64,000 nucleotides of DNA from Evansella halocellulosilytica (lineage in GTDB: Bacteria; Bacillota; Bacilli; Bacillales; Salisediminibacteriaceae), in the NCBI RefSeq assembly GCF_002335745.1, contig NZ_NIST01000001.1, positions 2,805,636 to 2,869,635 on the forward strand, written 5' to 3'. Shown here in pieces: positions 35,667 to 46,449 of this stretch. A program made the position numbers and the translations under genes. A model generated the notes under the pieces. That model worked only from the letters and a program-made list of their open reading frames with translations, did no database searches and was not told the DNA's origin. The first letter of the stretch is position 1. Each line of letters begins with the position of its first letter.

Positions 35667-36876
35667 CGAAAAAGAACTTTGGATAAAAAGGCGAAGTGAA
35701 TATTGGACAATGGCCATCAAGTATTTACGCCTAATCGGTAATAGTGGATTCCTTTTCACTTTATATCTCTTATTTATATTTGGAAGCTATTACTACGGTC
35801 AATTTTTAGAATGGCTCCCGGAAACGTTTCCTGCTACTCTCTTTTTCACAGTCGTATTCACTCTGATGCTAACGAGAGGAAGAGTTCGTACTTTTGCAAA
35901 ACAAGGAGACTTGTTTTTCCTTACTCCGTTAGAAGGAAGATTGACTCCTTACTTTCGATCAGCAATTAAATATAGCTGGATGATGGAATCTTTTTGGACA
36001 GCCTTGCTATTGTTAACACTTGCTCCTTTATTTTTTGATAGAATCCATCAATCAGGTTCTGTAATATTAATTGTACTTGTTTTGTTATGTGGGATAAAAC
36101 TTTGGAACTTATTATCTAGTTTTGAAGAGCAGAGGATACAGGATATAAATCAATATCGTTTTCATATGATTATCCGTTTCGGGTTAAATGCAGTAGCAGT
36201 CTATGCACTTTTTTCATTACAACCAGTTTGGATCGTGACGATCATCATCATCAGTCTTCTTGTGTTTTATGCTGGATATTTCCATCGTCTTTCACGTACG
36301 AACAGTATAAAATGGGATCGGCTCGTAGAGATTGAAAATGCTACAGTCATGACATTTTACCGAATTGCCAATTCATTTACAGACGTGCCTGCACTAAAAT
36401 CAAAAGTAAGAGCTCGCCCATGGCTCCAATTTATTAATCAATTCATTAAGCATAAAAAAGATCATGTGTATCGGTATATGTTTTTAAAAGCATTTGTTCG
36501 AGCAAATGATTACTTTGGAATATATTTAAGATTAACGTTATTAGGCGTATTATTTTTGAGTATCGTTCAATTAGATTGGGGAAGGTGGCTTTTAGCAGCA
36601 TTATTTCCATATATGACTGCTTTACAGTTAGAGACACTAAAAAACCATTACTCTACACATCAAATGGTAGCGTTATATCCAATCTTATCTTCATCAAAAT
36701 TTAAAAACCACCAATTTTTAATTCTGTTTTTTGGTGTGTTACAGGCAGTCATATTTAGTATCTCTGTCAGTATCGCTCATACACTGATTGATGGGGGGAT
36801 AATTCTCCTCATTAGTGTAGCAGTATATTTCTTCCACCTTACAGTTCGTTTAAAAAAAACGTATGAAATGGGATAA
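35659..36876 (+). CDS. ecsB: ABC transporter membrane subunit EcsB
   Basis: 405 residues with several hydrophobic helices in two clusters separated by a charged loop rich in His, Lys and Arg (FINQFIKHKKDHVYRYM). The ATG at 35659 is chosen because AAGGAA lies seven bases before it; the ATG at 35653 is too close. It overlaps the end of ecsA by 8 bp. Confidence 0.93.
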   Translation: MVDEKELWIKRRSEYWTMAIKYLRLIGNSGFLFTLYLLFIFGSYYYGQFLEWLPETFPATLFFTVVFTLMLTRGRVRTFAKQGDLFFLTPLEGRLTPYFRSAIKYSWMMESFWTALLLLTLAPLFFDRIHQSGSVILIVLVLLCGIKLWNLLSSFEEQRIQDINQYRFHMIIRFGLNAVAVYALFSLQPVWIVTIIIISLLVFYAGYFHRLSRTNSIKWDRLVEIENATVMTFYRIANSFTDVPALKSKVRARPWLQFINQFIKHKKDHVYRYMFLKAFVRANDYFGIYLRLTLLGVLFLSIVQLDWGRWLLAALFPYMTALQLETLKNHYSTHQMVALYPILSSSKFKNHQFLILFFGVLQAVIFSISVSIAHTLIDGGIILLISVAVYFFHLTVRLKKTYEMG

Positions 36877-36896
36877 AGACAAAAGGGGGCGAGTCT

Positions 36897-37643
36897 ATGT
36901 CGTCGTTTGATGAAAGAATTGATCGTGAGCTGGCACGATGGGAACGAAAGGTAGTGAAGCCACAGTCGATCACAGGGAAATTTGCGAAAGGTTGGCAAAA
37001 TAAAATTAATCAAAAAATTCCTGATAAGGTACATGATACCGTTTCAAGCAGTGTGAAGCAGATGATTCGTGCCACACTTGTAGGGAGTGATTATTTATCT
37101 GATCAAGAAACGGTTTTCGATCGATCGCTTGAAGAGCGAGAAGAGCTAATAGATAAAAAAGTAGAAATGTACAAACGTTCTGCGGCGGTTGAAGGAGCAG
37201 GAACTGGTGCTGGTGGAATATTTTTAGGTTTAGCAGATTTTCCCTTACTTTTAAGTATAAAAATGAAGTTTCTCTTTGACACTGCAAAAATTTACGGGTT
37301 TGATGTGAAAGATTATCGTGAAAGGTTATTTTTATTGTATATTTTCCAGTTAGCTTTCTCAAAGGATAAACAAAAGATAAAAACATTTGAAAAAGTGAAA
37401 AATTGGGAACGTGACAAAGAACAATTACCAAGTAGTGTAACGTATATGCAGTCAGTTGATTGGAAAACGTTCCAGCTTGAATACCGTGATTTTATTGATT
37501 TGCCGAAAACGTTACAATTGATTCCTGGTTTCGGTGCTATTGTCGGAGCAGTAGCTAATTATCATTATTTAGACGTATTAGCATACTATGCTAAAAACAG
37601 CTTTCGTCATCGGTTGTTGAAACAAAACAACATACATGAGTGA
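36897..37643 (+). CDS. ecsC: EcsC family protein
   Basis: 248 residues. Glycine-rich segments (EGAGTGAGGIFLGLADFPLLL and PGFGAIVGAVANYHYLD) are characteristic of EcsC. The start has AAAGGGGGCG before it, 20 bp after ecsB, completing an ecsABC operon. The function is unknown, and in B. subtilis ecsC is dispensable. Confidence 0.92.
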   Translation: MSSFDERIDRELARWERKVVKPQSITGKFAKGWQNKINQKIPDKVHDTVSSSVKQMIRATLVGSDYLSDQETVFDRSLEEREELIDKKVEMYKRSAAVEGAGTGAGGIFLGLADFPLLLSIKMKFLFDTAKIYGFDVKDYRERLFLLYIFQLAFSKDKQKIKTFEKVKNWERDKEQLPSSVTYMQSVDWKTFQLEYRDFIDLPKTLQLIPGFGAIVGAVANYHYLDVLAYYAKNSFRHRLLKQNNIHE

Positions 37644-37680
37644 ATATAAATAAAGATGTCACAAAAGAATTTATGTAAAT

Positions 37681-37716
37681 AAAGAGCTGAGATGTAGTCA
37701 TATCCCAGCTCTTTTT
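37681..37716 (+). terminator. Terminator after ecsC
   Basis: Stem AAAGAGCTG / CAGCTCTTT with an inner GAT/ATC and a T run. Confidence 0.87.
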
Positions 37717-37771
37717 CTATCAATTTAAAACATATGTTGAAAGACCTCTTAGTTAACCACATATTGATTTG

Positions 37772-38992
37772 TCATGAAATGTTCTGTTGTTCATTTATCG
37801 TGTTGCTATGATTTTTATATTTCGTAAATGCTGATAAAGTTAGTCGACCTAATGCTTTTGCTGCATAGAGCATAGATCTTTCATCGATATCAAAGCGTGG
37901 GTGGTGATGCGGATAGGAGTGTGTCCATTCTGGATTTTTTGCGCCAGTAAAGAAAAACGCCCCTTTAACGTGTTGCAAATAATAACTGAAGTCTTCACCA
38001 CCCATTTGCGGCTTGCTATGCTCAACTTGAAAAATCTCTGGTATTTCGCTTGTAACTTGTTCAACAAACCGCGCTTCCTCTTTATGATTGATGAGAGCGG
38101 GGTACCCTTTATAGAAATGGAAGTTAACTTCTGCTCCAAAGCTTACTGCAATACCGTCAATGATTCGGTTCATTTCAGTTTGTACTCGTCTTTGTGTTTC
38201 CTCATTAAATGTTCGAACAGTTCCGACAATTTTGGCTGTATCAGCAATAACATTAAATGCGTTAACTGCTTCAAAGGATCCGACACTTACGACGACTGAA
38301 TCAAGCGGGTCTGTTCTGCGGCTGACAATTTGCTGGAATGCTTGAATAAGTTGTGATCCGAGTAATATTGAATCTTTCGTATCGTGAGGCTGAGCACCGT
38401 GGCCTCCTTTTCCTTGAATAAACACTTCAAACCTATCAGCAGCTGCCATTAATGCATGTTCATTATACTGAATTTTGCCAAGTGGCTCTGTCGCCCATAA
38501 ATGTGTCCCGAAGATTACATCTACTCCGTTTAAACATCCGTCTTCAATCATCGCGATAGCCCCTCCAGGAGCGAGCTCTTCAGCATGTTGATGAATAAAT
38601 ACGACGTTCCCTTCAAGGTCTGCTTGGTGTTCTTTTAAAACTTTCGCTAGGACGAGTAATAAAGCGGTGTGACCGTCGTGGCCGCATGCATGCATAACAC
38701 CGGGAACAGTTGATTTGTAAGGAACATCTTTTTCATCTTGAATTGGAAGAGCATCAAAATCTGCTCGTAAGGCGACAGTTGGACCTTGTTTTCCACCTTT
38801 TAATGTTGCAACAACTCCTCGTCCACCAACATCTTCACGGACATCTAAACCAAGTTTTTTATGGTATTCTCCGATATATTTTGGTGTTTTCACTTCCTTA
38901 AATGAAAGCTCAGGGTGCTGGTGTAAGTACCTGCGAATTTGTACCATTTCTTCGTATGATTGAGAAAGTTTTTCTTCTATTTGTTCAATCAA
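37772..38992 (-). CDS. yhaA: M20-family amidohydrolase YhaA
   Basis: About 406 residues. It has the M20D metal-binding motifs MHACGHDGHTALLL and HQHAEE, the HPELSFKE N-terminal signature and QMGGEDFSYYL near the C-terminus. Such enzymes remove N-acyl groups from amino acids or aminoacyl conjugates. The ATG at 38999-39001 directly abuts GAGAGGAG, so the TTG at 38992, nine bases away, is the more likely start. It follows ecsABC as in B. subtilis, in the opposite direction. Confidence 0.9.
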   Translation of the reverse strand: MIEQIEEKLSQSYEEMVQIRRYLHQHPELSFKEVKTPKYIGEYHKKLGLDVREDVGGRGVVATLKGGKQGPTVALRADFDALPIQDEKDVPYKSTVPGVMHACGHDGHTALLLVLAKVLKEHQADLEGNVVFIHQHAEELAPGGAIAMIEDGCLNGVDVIFGTHLWATEPLGKIQYNEHALMAAADRFEVFIQGKGGHGAQPHDTKDSILLGSQLIQAFQQIVSRRTDPLDSVVVSVGSFEAVNAFNVIADTAKIVGTVRTFNEETQRRVQTEMNRIIDGIAVSFGAEVNFHFYKGYPALINHKEEARFVEQVTSEIPEIFQVEHSKPQMGGEDFSYYLQHVKGAFFFTGAKNPEWTHSYPHHHPRFDIDERSMLYAAKALGRLTLSAFTKYKNHSNTINEQQNIS

Positions 38993-39001
38993 TACTCTCA
39001 T

Positions 39002-39225
39002 CTCCTCTCATCTATACCTACAATCATTCTACTTAAGACTTTCCACAAAAATGATTCATTTCCTTTTTTTCGACAAAATTATCTGAAAAATGGAGATCTG
39101 AGAGATTCTGCATTTTACTCGAATGTCTGGGAGAGGAAAAAAGAAGGTGAAAAACGAATTAGGATTTGCACTTATCGCAGTGAACTTGCGAAAGTACACC
39201 TCCCGAAAATCTAATTGTAGCCATA
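39002..39225. other. Gap between yhaA and ccdA
   Basis: No gene or conserved site is evident apart from the terminator that follows. A frame on the plus strand (39123-39326) runs through that terminator and is judged spurious. Confidence 0.6.
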
Positions 39226-39264
39226 AAAAGAGATTCCGATTAATAAGCACGATAACCGGAATCT
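39226..39264 (-). terminator. Terminator after ccdA
   Basis: 8-bp stem AGATTCCG / CGGAATCT; on the minus strand it is followed by CTTTTTATGG. Confidence 0.78.
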
Positions 39265-39338
39265 TCCTTTACTTTACTGAGACTGTTTTGTTACAGCTTC
39301 CCAGAAGGCGTTTTATGATCGTATAATATGAACGGAGT

Positions 39339-40085
39339 TTATATGTTAAATGGAATATATTGCGCTAAGTAAGCAGCTATTCTTGCGAAAACCCCTGTAA
39401 ATAACATAATTCCTAAAATAACCATAATTGCGCCACTTACTTTTTGAATGATTGGTAAGTATCGATTTAAGTTTCTGACTTTATCCAGCGACTTTGCATA
39501 AATTAAAGACACTAGTAGAAACGGTATACCTAGTCCTAGTGAATAAACGAATAAAAGCAGCATCGCACCATATGCGTTGGCACTTTGCGAAGCAAGCGAT
39601 AAAATCGAACCTAAAACGAGTCCGATGCACGGCGACCAACCCGCAGCAAAAACGAGACCGAATAATACCGATCTACTAAAGCTCGTCGTTTTAGAAGGGT
39701 TCATTAACCTTTTTTCACTAAGTAAAAAGTTCAAATTAAAAATGCCCATCAGCTGAAGACCAAAGAGAACGATGATAATTCCACCTAATTTTTCAAGTAA
39801 GTCTCGGTTTTGAAAAAACAAACTTCCAATAAAAGATGATGAGGCCCCTAATATTAGAAAGATGGATGTAAATCCTAATATGAATCCAATACTTCTAGTT
39901 AAAATTAACTTTCTATCTGCGCTAATTTGGTTTCCAGAAATATTACTTCCGGTTAATTGGGCTATGTATGCAGGTACTAAAGGGAACACACACGGTGATA
40001 AAAAAGAGACGACACCTGCAAATAATGCAATAAATAAAGAGACAAAAGTGAGTTCGTTTATAATGAATACACTTAAAAGAGTCAT
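39339..40085 (-). CDS. ccdA: Cytochrome c biogenesis protein CcdA
   Basis: 248 residues with six predicted membrane helices. The two redox cysteines are in FLSPCVFPLVPAY and AAGWSPCIGL. CcdA passes reducing power across the membrane to extracytoplasmic thioredoxin-like proteins such as ResA (cytochrome c) and StoA (spore cortex). No partner gene is adjacent. GGAGGT lies before the ATG at 40085. Confidence 0.94.
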   Translation of the reverse strand: MTLLSVFIINELTFVSLFIALFAGVVSFLSPCVFPLVPAYIAQLTGSNISGNQISADRKLILTRSIGFILGFTSIFLILGASSSFIGSLFFQNRDLLEKLGGIIIVLFGLQLMGIFNLNFLLSEKRLMNPSKTTSFSRSVLFGLVFAAGWSPCIGLVLGSILSLASQSANAYGAMLLLFVYSLGLGIPFLLVSLIYAKSLDKVRNLNRYLPIIQKVSGAIMVILGIMLFTGVFARIAAYLAQYIPFNI

Positions 40086-40345
40086 CGATTATACCTCCAG
40101 TTTAAAAAAGGTTGGACATTCTATATTATTCATATAAATCCCTTGCTAGTATATTATAACGAAATCAATTGTACAAAGTAGTCATTTTAATATTCGTCAA
40201 ATTGTTGTCACATCTATACGTAGGGAATTACATTGAAACATTTAATGTTTTTTTTCGTAAATATTAAGAGAAATAACGTATTATGTTGAAAATATACATC
40301 TTTCGTATGATTTGAAGTAAAATAACCTTCTAGGAGGTGAGCGTA

Positions 40346-42514
40346 GTGACGAAAAAAAGAATCCTATTCAGTTTTTTGTTTCTCATTGCGACGATCGTTT
40401 TCGGATTTACTTTTTATTTAGGAATTATCCTTTTTGGTAATTATGCTATTGATGATAAAGATCTAGTCATGAATGCAGCAACGACGATTGAAGATAAGAA
40501 CGGAGAAGAAATTACGAAGCTTTATGTTGAAAATAGACAGCTTGTTTCTCTTGAAGAAGTTCCTGAGTATGTTATACAAGCGTTTATTTCTGTTGAAGAC
40601 CATCGGTTTTATGAACACCAAGGTATTGATTTTCGTTCGATTGGACGAGCATTATATCGGGATATTACGACAGGAGGAAAAGTTGAAGGAGGCAGTACAA
40701 TTACACAGCAGTTAGCGAAAAATGCTTTTTTATCCCATGATAAAACATGGCTTCGTAAAACGAAAGAAGTGCTTATTGCCATTAACCTTGAACGTGAGTA
40801 TTCTAAAAACGATATTTTAGAACTGTACTTAAATCGTATTTATTTCGGTCATGGTGCTCATGGAATTCAAGCTGCTAGTAAACTTTATTTTGACAAAGAT
40901 GTCAGCGAACTGACAATCGATGAAGGGGCACTACTTGCGGCGTTGCCGAAAGGTCCGAATTATTATTCACCGATTCAGCATCCTGAAAGAAGTAAAGAAC
41001 GACGCAATCTCGTATTAAGCTTAATGGAGCAAAGAGGTTATTTATCTGCTGATGCCGCTGTCAGATATCAAGGTAGAACGATCCCTACTGATCCTACGAA
41101 AATGACAGCTAATCCTGCCTATCTCTCGTACATGGACCTTGTTTTAGAGGAAGCAGAAAATTACTTTCATTTGTCTCGTGAAGAAGTGTTAAAAGGGGGA
41201 TACCGAATTGTAGTTGAAATGGACCCTAATTTGCAAGAAGCAGCCTATGATGAGTTCCAGAACAGCAATAACTTTCCCCAGTCTACAGGAAAAAATGAAG
41301 TCGAAGGGAGTCTCGTATTCATTGATAACAAGACTGGTGGTATCGTTGCAGCCCAAGGGGGCAGAGAATACATTCGTGAAGGGTTTAATAGAGTGACTGC
41401 AAAACGACAACCTGGTTCTGCTATTAAACCAGTCGCTGTTTACGGACCAGCACTTGAATCAGGAGAAGTACATCCTTATTCTTTATTAAAGGATGAACTG
41501 TTAGATTATGACGGATATACACCGCGAAATTACAATCATCAATATAGCGGGGAGATAACAATGTATGATGCAGTGAAGCATTCTGCAAATGCACCAGCTG
41601 TATGGCTCTTAAATGAATTAGGTTTAGATTTTGCAAGAGAGCATTTAAAGACCCAAAATATTGAGGTCGGTAATGAGGGGCTTGCCATTGCTTTGGGCGG
41701 AATGGAAACGGGTGTTTCACCGCTACAATTAGCAGGTGCATTTAGAACGTATGCTAATCATGGTGAGTACAGTGAACCGTATTTTATTCGTGAAATTTAT
41801 GATCGTAATGGTGAGTTGGTTGGTGAACGTTCGGTTGAAGCGGTAGAAGTTCTTTCACCACAAACCGCTTGGTATATGACAAGGATGCTTGAAGCCGCTA
41901 TTGAAAGTGGAACAGGAGCTTATGGACATTACGATGGTCCGCTAGCTGGAAAAACAGGTACTTCTTCACATCATCTAGTTGAAGGAGGAGCAAAGGATAT
42001 TTGGTTTGCTGGCTTTACACCGGACATATCCGGTGCTGTTTGGATGGGCTATGACCGATCAGACGAAGAACATTATTTAACAGTAGGGAGTGAAGTTCCT
42101 ACAACACTGTTTAAAGATATTTTGGTGAAAGCAAGTACCAACGATCCAAATAGATCTACAGCCTTTGAAAAACCGGTTGGTGTAGAAGACATGCAGGAAC
42201 CGATTCGCTTTGTAACAATTGATGATCTGTCAGCAAACCTATCAGTAGGCTGGAGAGGAATGAACGTCAACTTAGAATGGTCTGGAAGCGAAGATCAACG
42301 CCTACACTACTTTATTTATGAAAAAACAAATAACAGCTACGAAAAGGTAGGAGAAGTAGCGGGAGTGAATGAATATACAGTTCAAGGTGTGAATCTATTC
42401 TCAGATAGTATGTATGTCGTAGTTCCGTATAATCCTCAAATTGATCGAGAAGGCGAAGCGTCAAATATAGCTAAAGCTAAATTTCGACTTTTCTCCCAAA
42501 GAGATACTTCATAA
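40346..42514 (+). CDS. pbpF: Class A penicillin-binding protein PbpF (PBP2c)
   Basis: 722 residues. It has a membrane helix near 8-30, then the glycosyltransferase domain with catalytic Glu84 in SVEDHRFYEH and GGSTITQQLAKN, and a transpeptidase with S358-A-I-K361, the HSAN motif and K536-T-G-T. A C-terminal extension of about 90 residues (VNLEWSGSEDQRLHYFIYE) looks like a fibronectin-type domain. The GTG at 40346 is chosen because AGGAGGTGA lies just upstream. pbpF-hemEHY order is as in B. subtilis, where pbpF is expressed in the forespore. Confidence 0.94.
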   Translation: MTKKRILFSFLFLIATIVFGFTFYLGIILFGNYAIDDKDLVMNAATTIEDKNGEEITKLYVENRQLVSLEEVPEYVIQAFISVEDHRFYEHQGIDFRSIGRALYRDITTGGKVEGGSTITQQLAKNAFLSHDKTWLRKTKEVLIAINLEREYSKNDILELYLNRIYFGHGAHGIQAASKLYFDKDVSELTIDEGALLAALPKGPNYYSPIQHPERSKERRNLVLSLMEQRGYLSADAAVRYQGRTIPTDPTKMTANPAYLSYMDLVLEEAENYFHLSREEVLKGGYRIVVEMDPNLQEAAYDEFQNSNNFPQSTGKNEVEGSLVFIDNKTGGIVAAQGGREYIREGFNRVTAKRQPGSAIKPVAVYGPALESGEVHPYSLLKDELLDYDGYTPRNYNHQYSGEITMYDAVKHSANAPAVWLLNELGLDFAREHLKTQNIEVGNEGLAIALGGMETGVSPLQLAGAFRTYANHGEYSEPYFIREIYDRNGELVGERSVEAVEVLSPQTAWYMTRMLEAAIESGTGAYGHYDGPLAGKTGTSSHHLVEGGAKDIWFAGFTPDISGAVWMGYDRSDEEHYLTVGSEVPTTLFKDILVKASTNDPNRSTAFEKPVGVEDMQEPIRFVTIDDLSANLSVGWRGMNVNLEWSGSEDQRLHYFIYEKTNNSYEKVGEVAGVNEYTVQGVNLFSDSMYVVVPYNPQIDREGEASNIAKAKFRLFSQRDTS

Positions 42515-42528
42515 TATATCACTCGAAC

Positions 42529-42559
42529 GAAGTCCCTAAATTGTTAGGGACTTCATTTT
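42529..42559 (+). terminator. Terminator after pbpF
   Basis: Perfect 11-bp stem GAAGTCCCTAA / TTAGGGACTTC and ATTTTA. Confidence 0.9.
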
Positions 42560-42580
42560 AGTTTGTGGGATTATTTTCCA

Positions 42581-42594
42581 TGTGCCAGGCACCA
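42581..42594. repeat. GGTGCCTGGCACC-type palindrome, copy 2
   Basis: TGTGCCAGGCACCA, the reverse complement of the palindrome at 8382-8396 with changes at the ends only. It lies between the pbpF terminator and the hemE promoter. Confidence 0.7.
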
Positions 42595-42641
42595 TAATCA
42601 TTTATTTGTGGCGAGTTTGTGACGTAAGATTTATCGATTTT

Positions 42642-42670
42642 ATGACATTTTGTGTAGATTAGTGTACAAT
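42642..42670 (+). promoter_or_regulatory. Candidate sigma-A promoter of hemEHY
   Basis: -35 ATGACA (42642-42647) and -10 TACAAT (42665-42670) with a 17-bp spacer. The leader to hemE would be about 310 nt. Confidence 0.6.
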
Positions 42671-42700
42671 CTGTCCTAGCATTAGTATAGTAATAACAGA

Positions 42701-42715
42701 TTAGAATAATTCTAA
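42701..42715. promoter_or_regulatory. PerR/Fur-type 7-1-7 box in the hemE leader
   Basis: TTAGAATAATTCTAA is a perfect 7-1-7 inverted repeat that matches the PerR box TTATAATNATTATAA at 12 of 14 defined positions. It lies about 25-40 bp downstream of the expected transcription start, a place suited to repression. Which Fur-family protein binds is inference. The rest of 42716-42988 shows no gene. Confidence 0.6.
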
Positions 42716-42988
42716 AGTGAAATTAGTAACAAAATAATATGAGGTGAACTTGTAAGTATAGTGACCATACCTTATTATAATCTTCGTTAAGAAGAATCCT
42801 TCATAATTTATAACTTTGAAAGTCGTTTTATTTGGAGATACTGCTATTAATTACATAAAATAAATTGTGTCGTGCCATTTGTTAAAGTCCGTAAATAACG
42901 AATTTTACTTTTCATGACATTCGCCGCTCTTTTTAAAACTACTTTCCAAGTATAAATAAAATTGAAACCAGTAAAAAGAGGTGCCTTT

Positions 42989-44041
42989 ATGACACAAACG
43001 TTCAATGATCAGTTTTTAAAAGCAGCAAGAAAGGAAAATATCGACCATGTGCCAGTATGGTATATGAGGCAGGCCGGAAGAAGCCAGCCTGAATACAGGG
43101 AGTTGAAGAAAAAATACTCACTAGAAGACATTACAAAAATGCCAGAAACGTGTGCATGGGTGACAAAACTGCCAGTAGATCAATATAACAATGATGCGGC
43201 AATATTATATAAGGATATTATGACGCCACTACCTGCAATTGGTGTTGACGTGGAAATAAAAAAAGGAATCGGTCCGGTTATTCACAATCCTTATCGAACG
43301 CTTTCGGATATCGAAAAACTTGGAACCATTGAACCGGAAAAAGATGTCGACTTCGTTTTAGAAACGATTAAAATTCTTCGTCAGCAATTAACTGTACCGC
43401 TTATTAGTTTTAGCGGTGCTCCGTTTACGTTAGCAAGCTATATGATTGAAGGCGGTCCTTCAAAAAATTACAATAAAACGAAAGCGCTCATGTATGGGGA
43501 CGAAAAAGCGTGGTTCCTATTAATGGACAAATTAGGGGATACCGTAATTTCCTATGCGAAAGCTCAAATACATGCAGGATCCCAAGCAATACAAATTTTT
43601 GATTCATGGGTTGGAGCTCTTAGCCAGCAAGACTACGTAAAATATGTAAAGCCAATTATGAATCGTATACTCACAGAGCTAAGAAACGAAGGAGTACCAC
43701 TCATTATGCACGGAGTTGGAGCTCGTCACTTGACAAAAGACTGGCATGATCTCCCGTTAGATGTAGTCGGGTTAGACTGGCGTTACCCTATACAAGAAGC
43801 TAGACAAGATGGAATTACAAAGGCAGTTCAAGGAAATTTAGATCCATGTGTATTAATGGCACCTTGGAATGTTATTGAAGAAAAAGCGAAAGAAATCATT
43901 GATCAAGGAATTCAAACTCCAGGATTTATTTTTAACCTCGGGCACGGTGTGTTCCCCGAAATTAGTCCTAATACGTTAAGAAAATTAACTCGTTTTGTTC
44001 ACGAGTATTCTGCAGAACAATTAGCAAAAATTAATCAGTAA
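42989..44041 (+). CDS. hemE: Uroporphyrinogen decarboxylase
   Basis: 350 residues. It converts uroporphyrinogen III to coproporphyrinogen III. The signature [18 protein letters not shown] is near residue 22 and [17 protein letters not shown] near 140. The ATG at 42989 has AAAGAGGTG before it. First gene of hemEHY. Confidence 0.97.
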   Translation: MTQTFNDQFLKAARKENIDHVPVWYMRQAGRSQPEYRELKKKYSLEDITKMPETCAWVTKLPVDQYNNDAAILYKDIMTPLPAIGVDVEIKKGIGPVIHNPYRTLSDIEKLGTIEPEKDVDFVLETIKILRQQLTVPLISFSGAPFTLASYMIEGGPSKNYNKTKALMYGDEKAWFLLMDKLGDTVISYAKAQIHAGSQAIQIFDSWVGALSQQDYVKYVKPIMNRILTELRNEGVPLIMHGVGARHLTKDWHDLPLDVVGLDWRYPIQEARQDGITKAVQGNLDPCVLMAPWNVIEEKAKEIIDQGIQTPGFIFNLGHGVFPEISPNTLRKLTRFVHEYSAEQLAKINQ

Positions 44042-44056
44042 AAGGAATGAGTTCGA

Positions 44057-45001
44057 ATGAAAAAGGACATTGGCTTACTAGTAATGGCATATGGAACACC
44101 AAGAAGTTTAGATGAAGTAGAACCTTACTATACACACATACGTCACGGCAGAAAGCCTTCAAAAGAACAATTAGATGATTTAACTGAACGTTATGAAGCG
44201 ATAGGCGGAATTTCTCCGCTTGCAAAAATTACAGAAGAACAAACGAAGAAACTGGAAGAAGAGCTGAATCGGCGTTATAATGACCGAAATTTCAAGTCTT
44301 ACCAAGGATTAAAACATATAGATCCATTTATTGAGGATGCTGTTCATCAAATGAAGAAAGATGGAATTGAAGAAGCTGTCAGCATTGTGCTTGCTCCACA
44401 CTACTCGACATTCAGCGTTAAATCTTATAACGGACGAGCTAAAGAAGAAGCAGAATCGATTGGTGGTCCGTCAATAACAACTGTTGAGAGCTGGTATGAC
44501 GAGCCAAAATTTATTGAGTACTGGGCAGAGCAAATTCGTCAAACGCGTGAACAAATGACAGAAAATGAACGAGACAACCATGTCGTCATTTTCTCAGCAC
44601 ACAGTTTGCCTGAACGAATCTTGCAAAACGGAGATCCGTACCCTCAACAATTAGAAGAAACAGCGAAATTAATCGCTGAAAAAGCGGATGTAAAAAACTA
44701 TGAAATTGGTTGGCAAAGTGAAGGGAATACTCCTGACCCTTGGATTGGTCCTGATGTTCAAGATTTAACTCGGGATTTATATGAAAAACATCAATATGAA
44801 GCGTTCGTCTATTGTCCTGTTGGATTTGTCGCTGATCATTTAGAGGTTCTTTATGATAATGATTATGAGTGTAAAGTGGTGACAGATGAACTTGGCGTCG
44901 TGTATTATCGTCCAGAAATGCCGAATGCTAAAGAGGAATTTATAGATACACTTGCTACAGTTATTGAAAAAACTTTAGGAGATTCAAAGGAAAATGAGTA
45001 A
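44057..45001 (+). CDS. hemH: Coproporphyrin ferrochelatase
   Basis: 314 residues. It inserts iron into coproporphyrin III in the Gram-positive haem route. The catalytic His is in [11 protein letters not shown] and the conserved Glu in [16 protein letters not shown]. It lies 15 bp after hemE and overlaps hemY by 8 bp. Confidence 0.97.
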   Translation: MKKDIGLLVMAYGTPRSLDEVEPYYTHIRHGRKPSKEQLDDLTERYEAIGGISPLAKITEEQTKKLEEELNRRYNDRNFKSYQGLKHIDPFIEDAVHQMKKDGIEEAVSIVLAPHYSTFSVKSYNGRAKEEAESIGGPSITTVESWYDEPKFIEYWAEQIRQTREQMTENERDNHVVIFSAHSLPERILQNGDPYPQQLEETAKLIAEKADVKNYEIGWQSEGNTPDPWIGPDVQDLTRDLYEKHQYEAFVYCPVGFVADHLEVLYDNDYECKVVTDELGVVYYRPEMPNAKEEFIDTLATVIEKTLGDSKENE

Positions 45002-46409
45002 ACAGCGTATTGCGATTATCGGGGGAGGTATCACTGGGGTAAGTGCCGCTTATTACTTGCAAAAAGAGATACAGCAAAATGGCACCGAAGCAGAACTTAC
45101 CCTTTATGAGGCAGGAGAAAAGCTAGGTGGTAAAATAGAAACTGATTATACAGATGGATTTGTCATTGAACAAGGTCCGGACTCTGTATTAGCACGAAAG
45201 ACTAGTGTAATGGAGCTTGCGAAAGAAGTAGGTATGGGCGATGAGGATTTTGTATACAGTAAAACCGGATCATTTATCCTTCATAAAAGTAAACTTTACC
45301 CGATGCCTGGCGGGGCAATATTGGGTATACCGACACAATGGGGGCCTTTTTTAAAAACGAAGCTAATCTCTCCTGCGGGAAAATTGAGGGCTGGTGCAGA
45401 TCTAATTCTTCCTCGTACATCAGATGGAGATGAGGATCAATCGTTAGGTGTTTTTTTCAAAAAAAGATTAGGAAACGAAGTCGTTGAACGACTGATTGAA
45501 CCATTATTATCGGGAGTTTACGCAGGTGATTTAGATCAACTAAGTTTGCAGGCGACCTTTCCGCAATTTAAACAAGTGGAGAAGAAGCACCGAAGTTTAA
45601 TTGTCGGGATGAAATCAACAACTGCAAGGGGACAGTCTCAAGGAAAAAGCCAAACACCTAAGCCTAAAGGAATGTTTTTAAACTTTCGTAACGGGCTTCA
45701 ATCATTCATTGACCAAGTAGAGAGTAAGTTGGATCCTTCTACAATAATAAAAGGCGTAGCGTTACAATCATTACAAAAAGTAAATGGAAAATATGAACTT
45801 ACTTTTTCTGATGGAACAAAGGATGTTGTCGATCATGTCGTGCTCACAACCCCTCATCATATTACGTATTCGTTTTTGAAGAATTATCAGTTTGCACAAT
45901 GGCTAAATGAAATCCCTGCAACATCGGTAGCGACTGTAGCAATGGCATTTCCGGAAAAAGCGATTAAGCAAGATATCGATGGTTCAGGCTTCGTCGTTTC
46001 AAAAGAGTCGGGCTATTCGATTACTGCCTGTACATGGACACATAAGAAGTGGGAGCATTCTACACCAGATGGGAAAGTTCTCTTAAGGGGCTATGTCGGC
46101 AGGGCTGGTGATGAAGATATCGTCTTTAAGTCCGATGAAGAGATCCTTGCTGCTGTTTTGAAAGACTTAAGTCATATTATGGAGCTTGAAGGTGAACCAG
46201 ATTTTTATAAAATTCGCCGATGGAAGCAAGCAATGCCACAATATATAGTCGGTCATAAGGAAAGACTTCAGAAGTTCAAATCAAGTTTAACAGAAGAGCT
46301 TCCAAACGTACATGTTACCGGAGCATCATTCGAAGGGATTGGTGTGCCTGATTGTATAAACCAAGGAAAAAAAGTTGCTGAGAATATTTCCGAAGACTTA
46401 AAACGATAA
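44994..46409 (+). CDS. hemY: Coproporphyrinogen III oxidase (CgoX)
   Basis: FAD-dependent oxidase of 471 residues that makes coproporphyrin III. The dinucleotide-binding motif [17 protein letters not shown] is at the N-terminus, followed by [30 protein letters not shown] closes the FAD fold. It is the last gene of the operon, with a terminator right after it. Confidence 0.96.
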   Translation: MSKQRIAIIGGGITGVSAAYYLQKEIQQNGTEAELTLYEAGEKLGGKIETDYTDGFVIEQGPDSVLARKTSVMELAKEVGMGDEDFVYSKTGSFILHKSKLYPMPGGAILGIPTQWGPFLKTKLISPAGKLRAGADLILPRTSDGDEDQSLGVFFKKRLGNEVVERLIEPLLSGVYAGDLDQLSLQATFPQFKQVEKKHRSLIVGMKSTTARGQSQGKSQTPKPKGMFLNFRNGLQSFIDQVESKLDPSTIIKGVALQSLQKVNGKYELTFSDGTKDVVDHVVLTTPHHITYSFLKNYQFAQWLNEIPATSVATVAMAFPEKAIKQDIDGSGFVVSKESGYSITACTWTHKKWEHSTPDGKVLLRGYVGRAGDEDIVFKSDEEILAAVLKDLSHIMELEGEPDFYKIRRWKQAMPQYIVGHKERLQKFKSSLTEELPNVHVTGASFEGIGVPDCINQGKKVAENISEDLKR

Positions 46410-46413
46410 ATGT

Positions 46414-46449
46414 AATCATGTGATGCTAAATAGTATCACATGATTTTTT
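46414..46449 (+). terminator. Terminator after hemY
   Basis: 11-bp perfect stem AATCATGTGAT / ATCACATGATT, then a T run. Confidence 0.92.
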
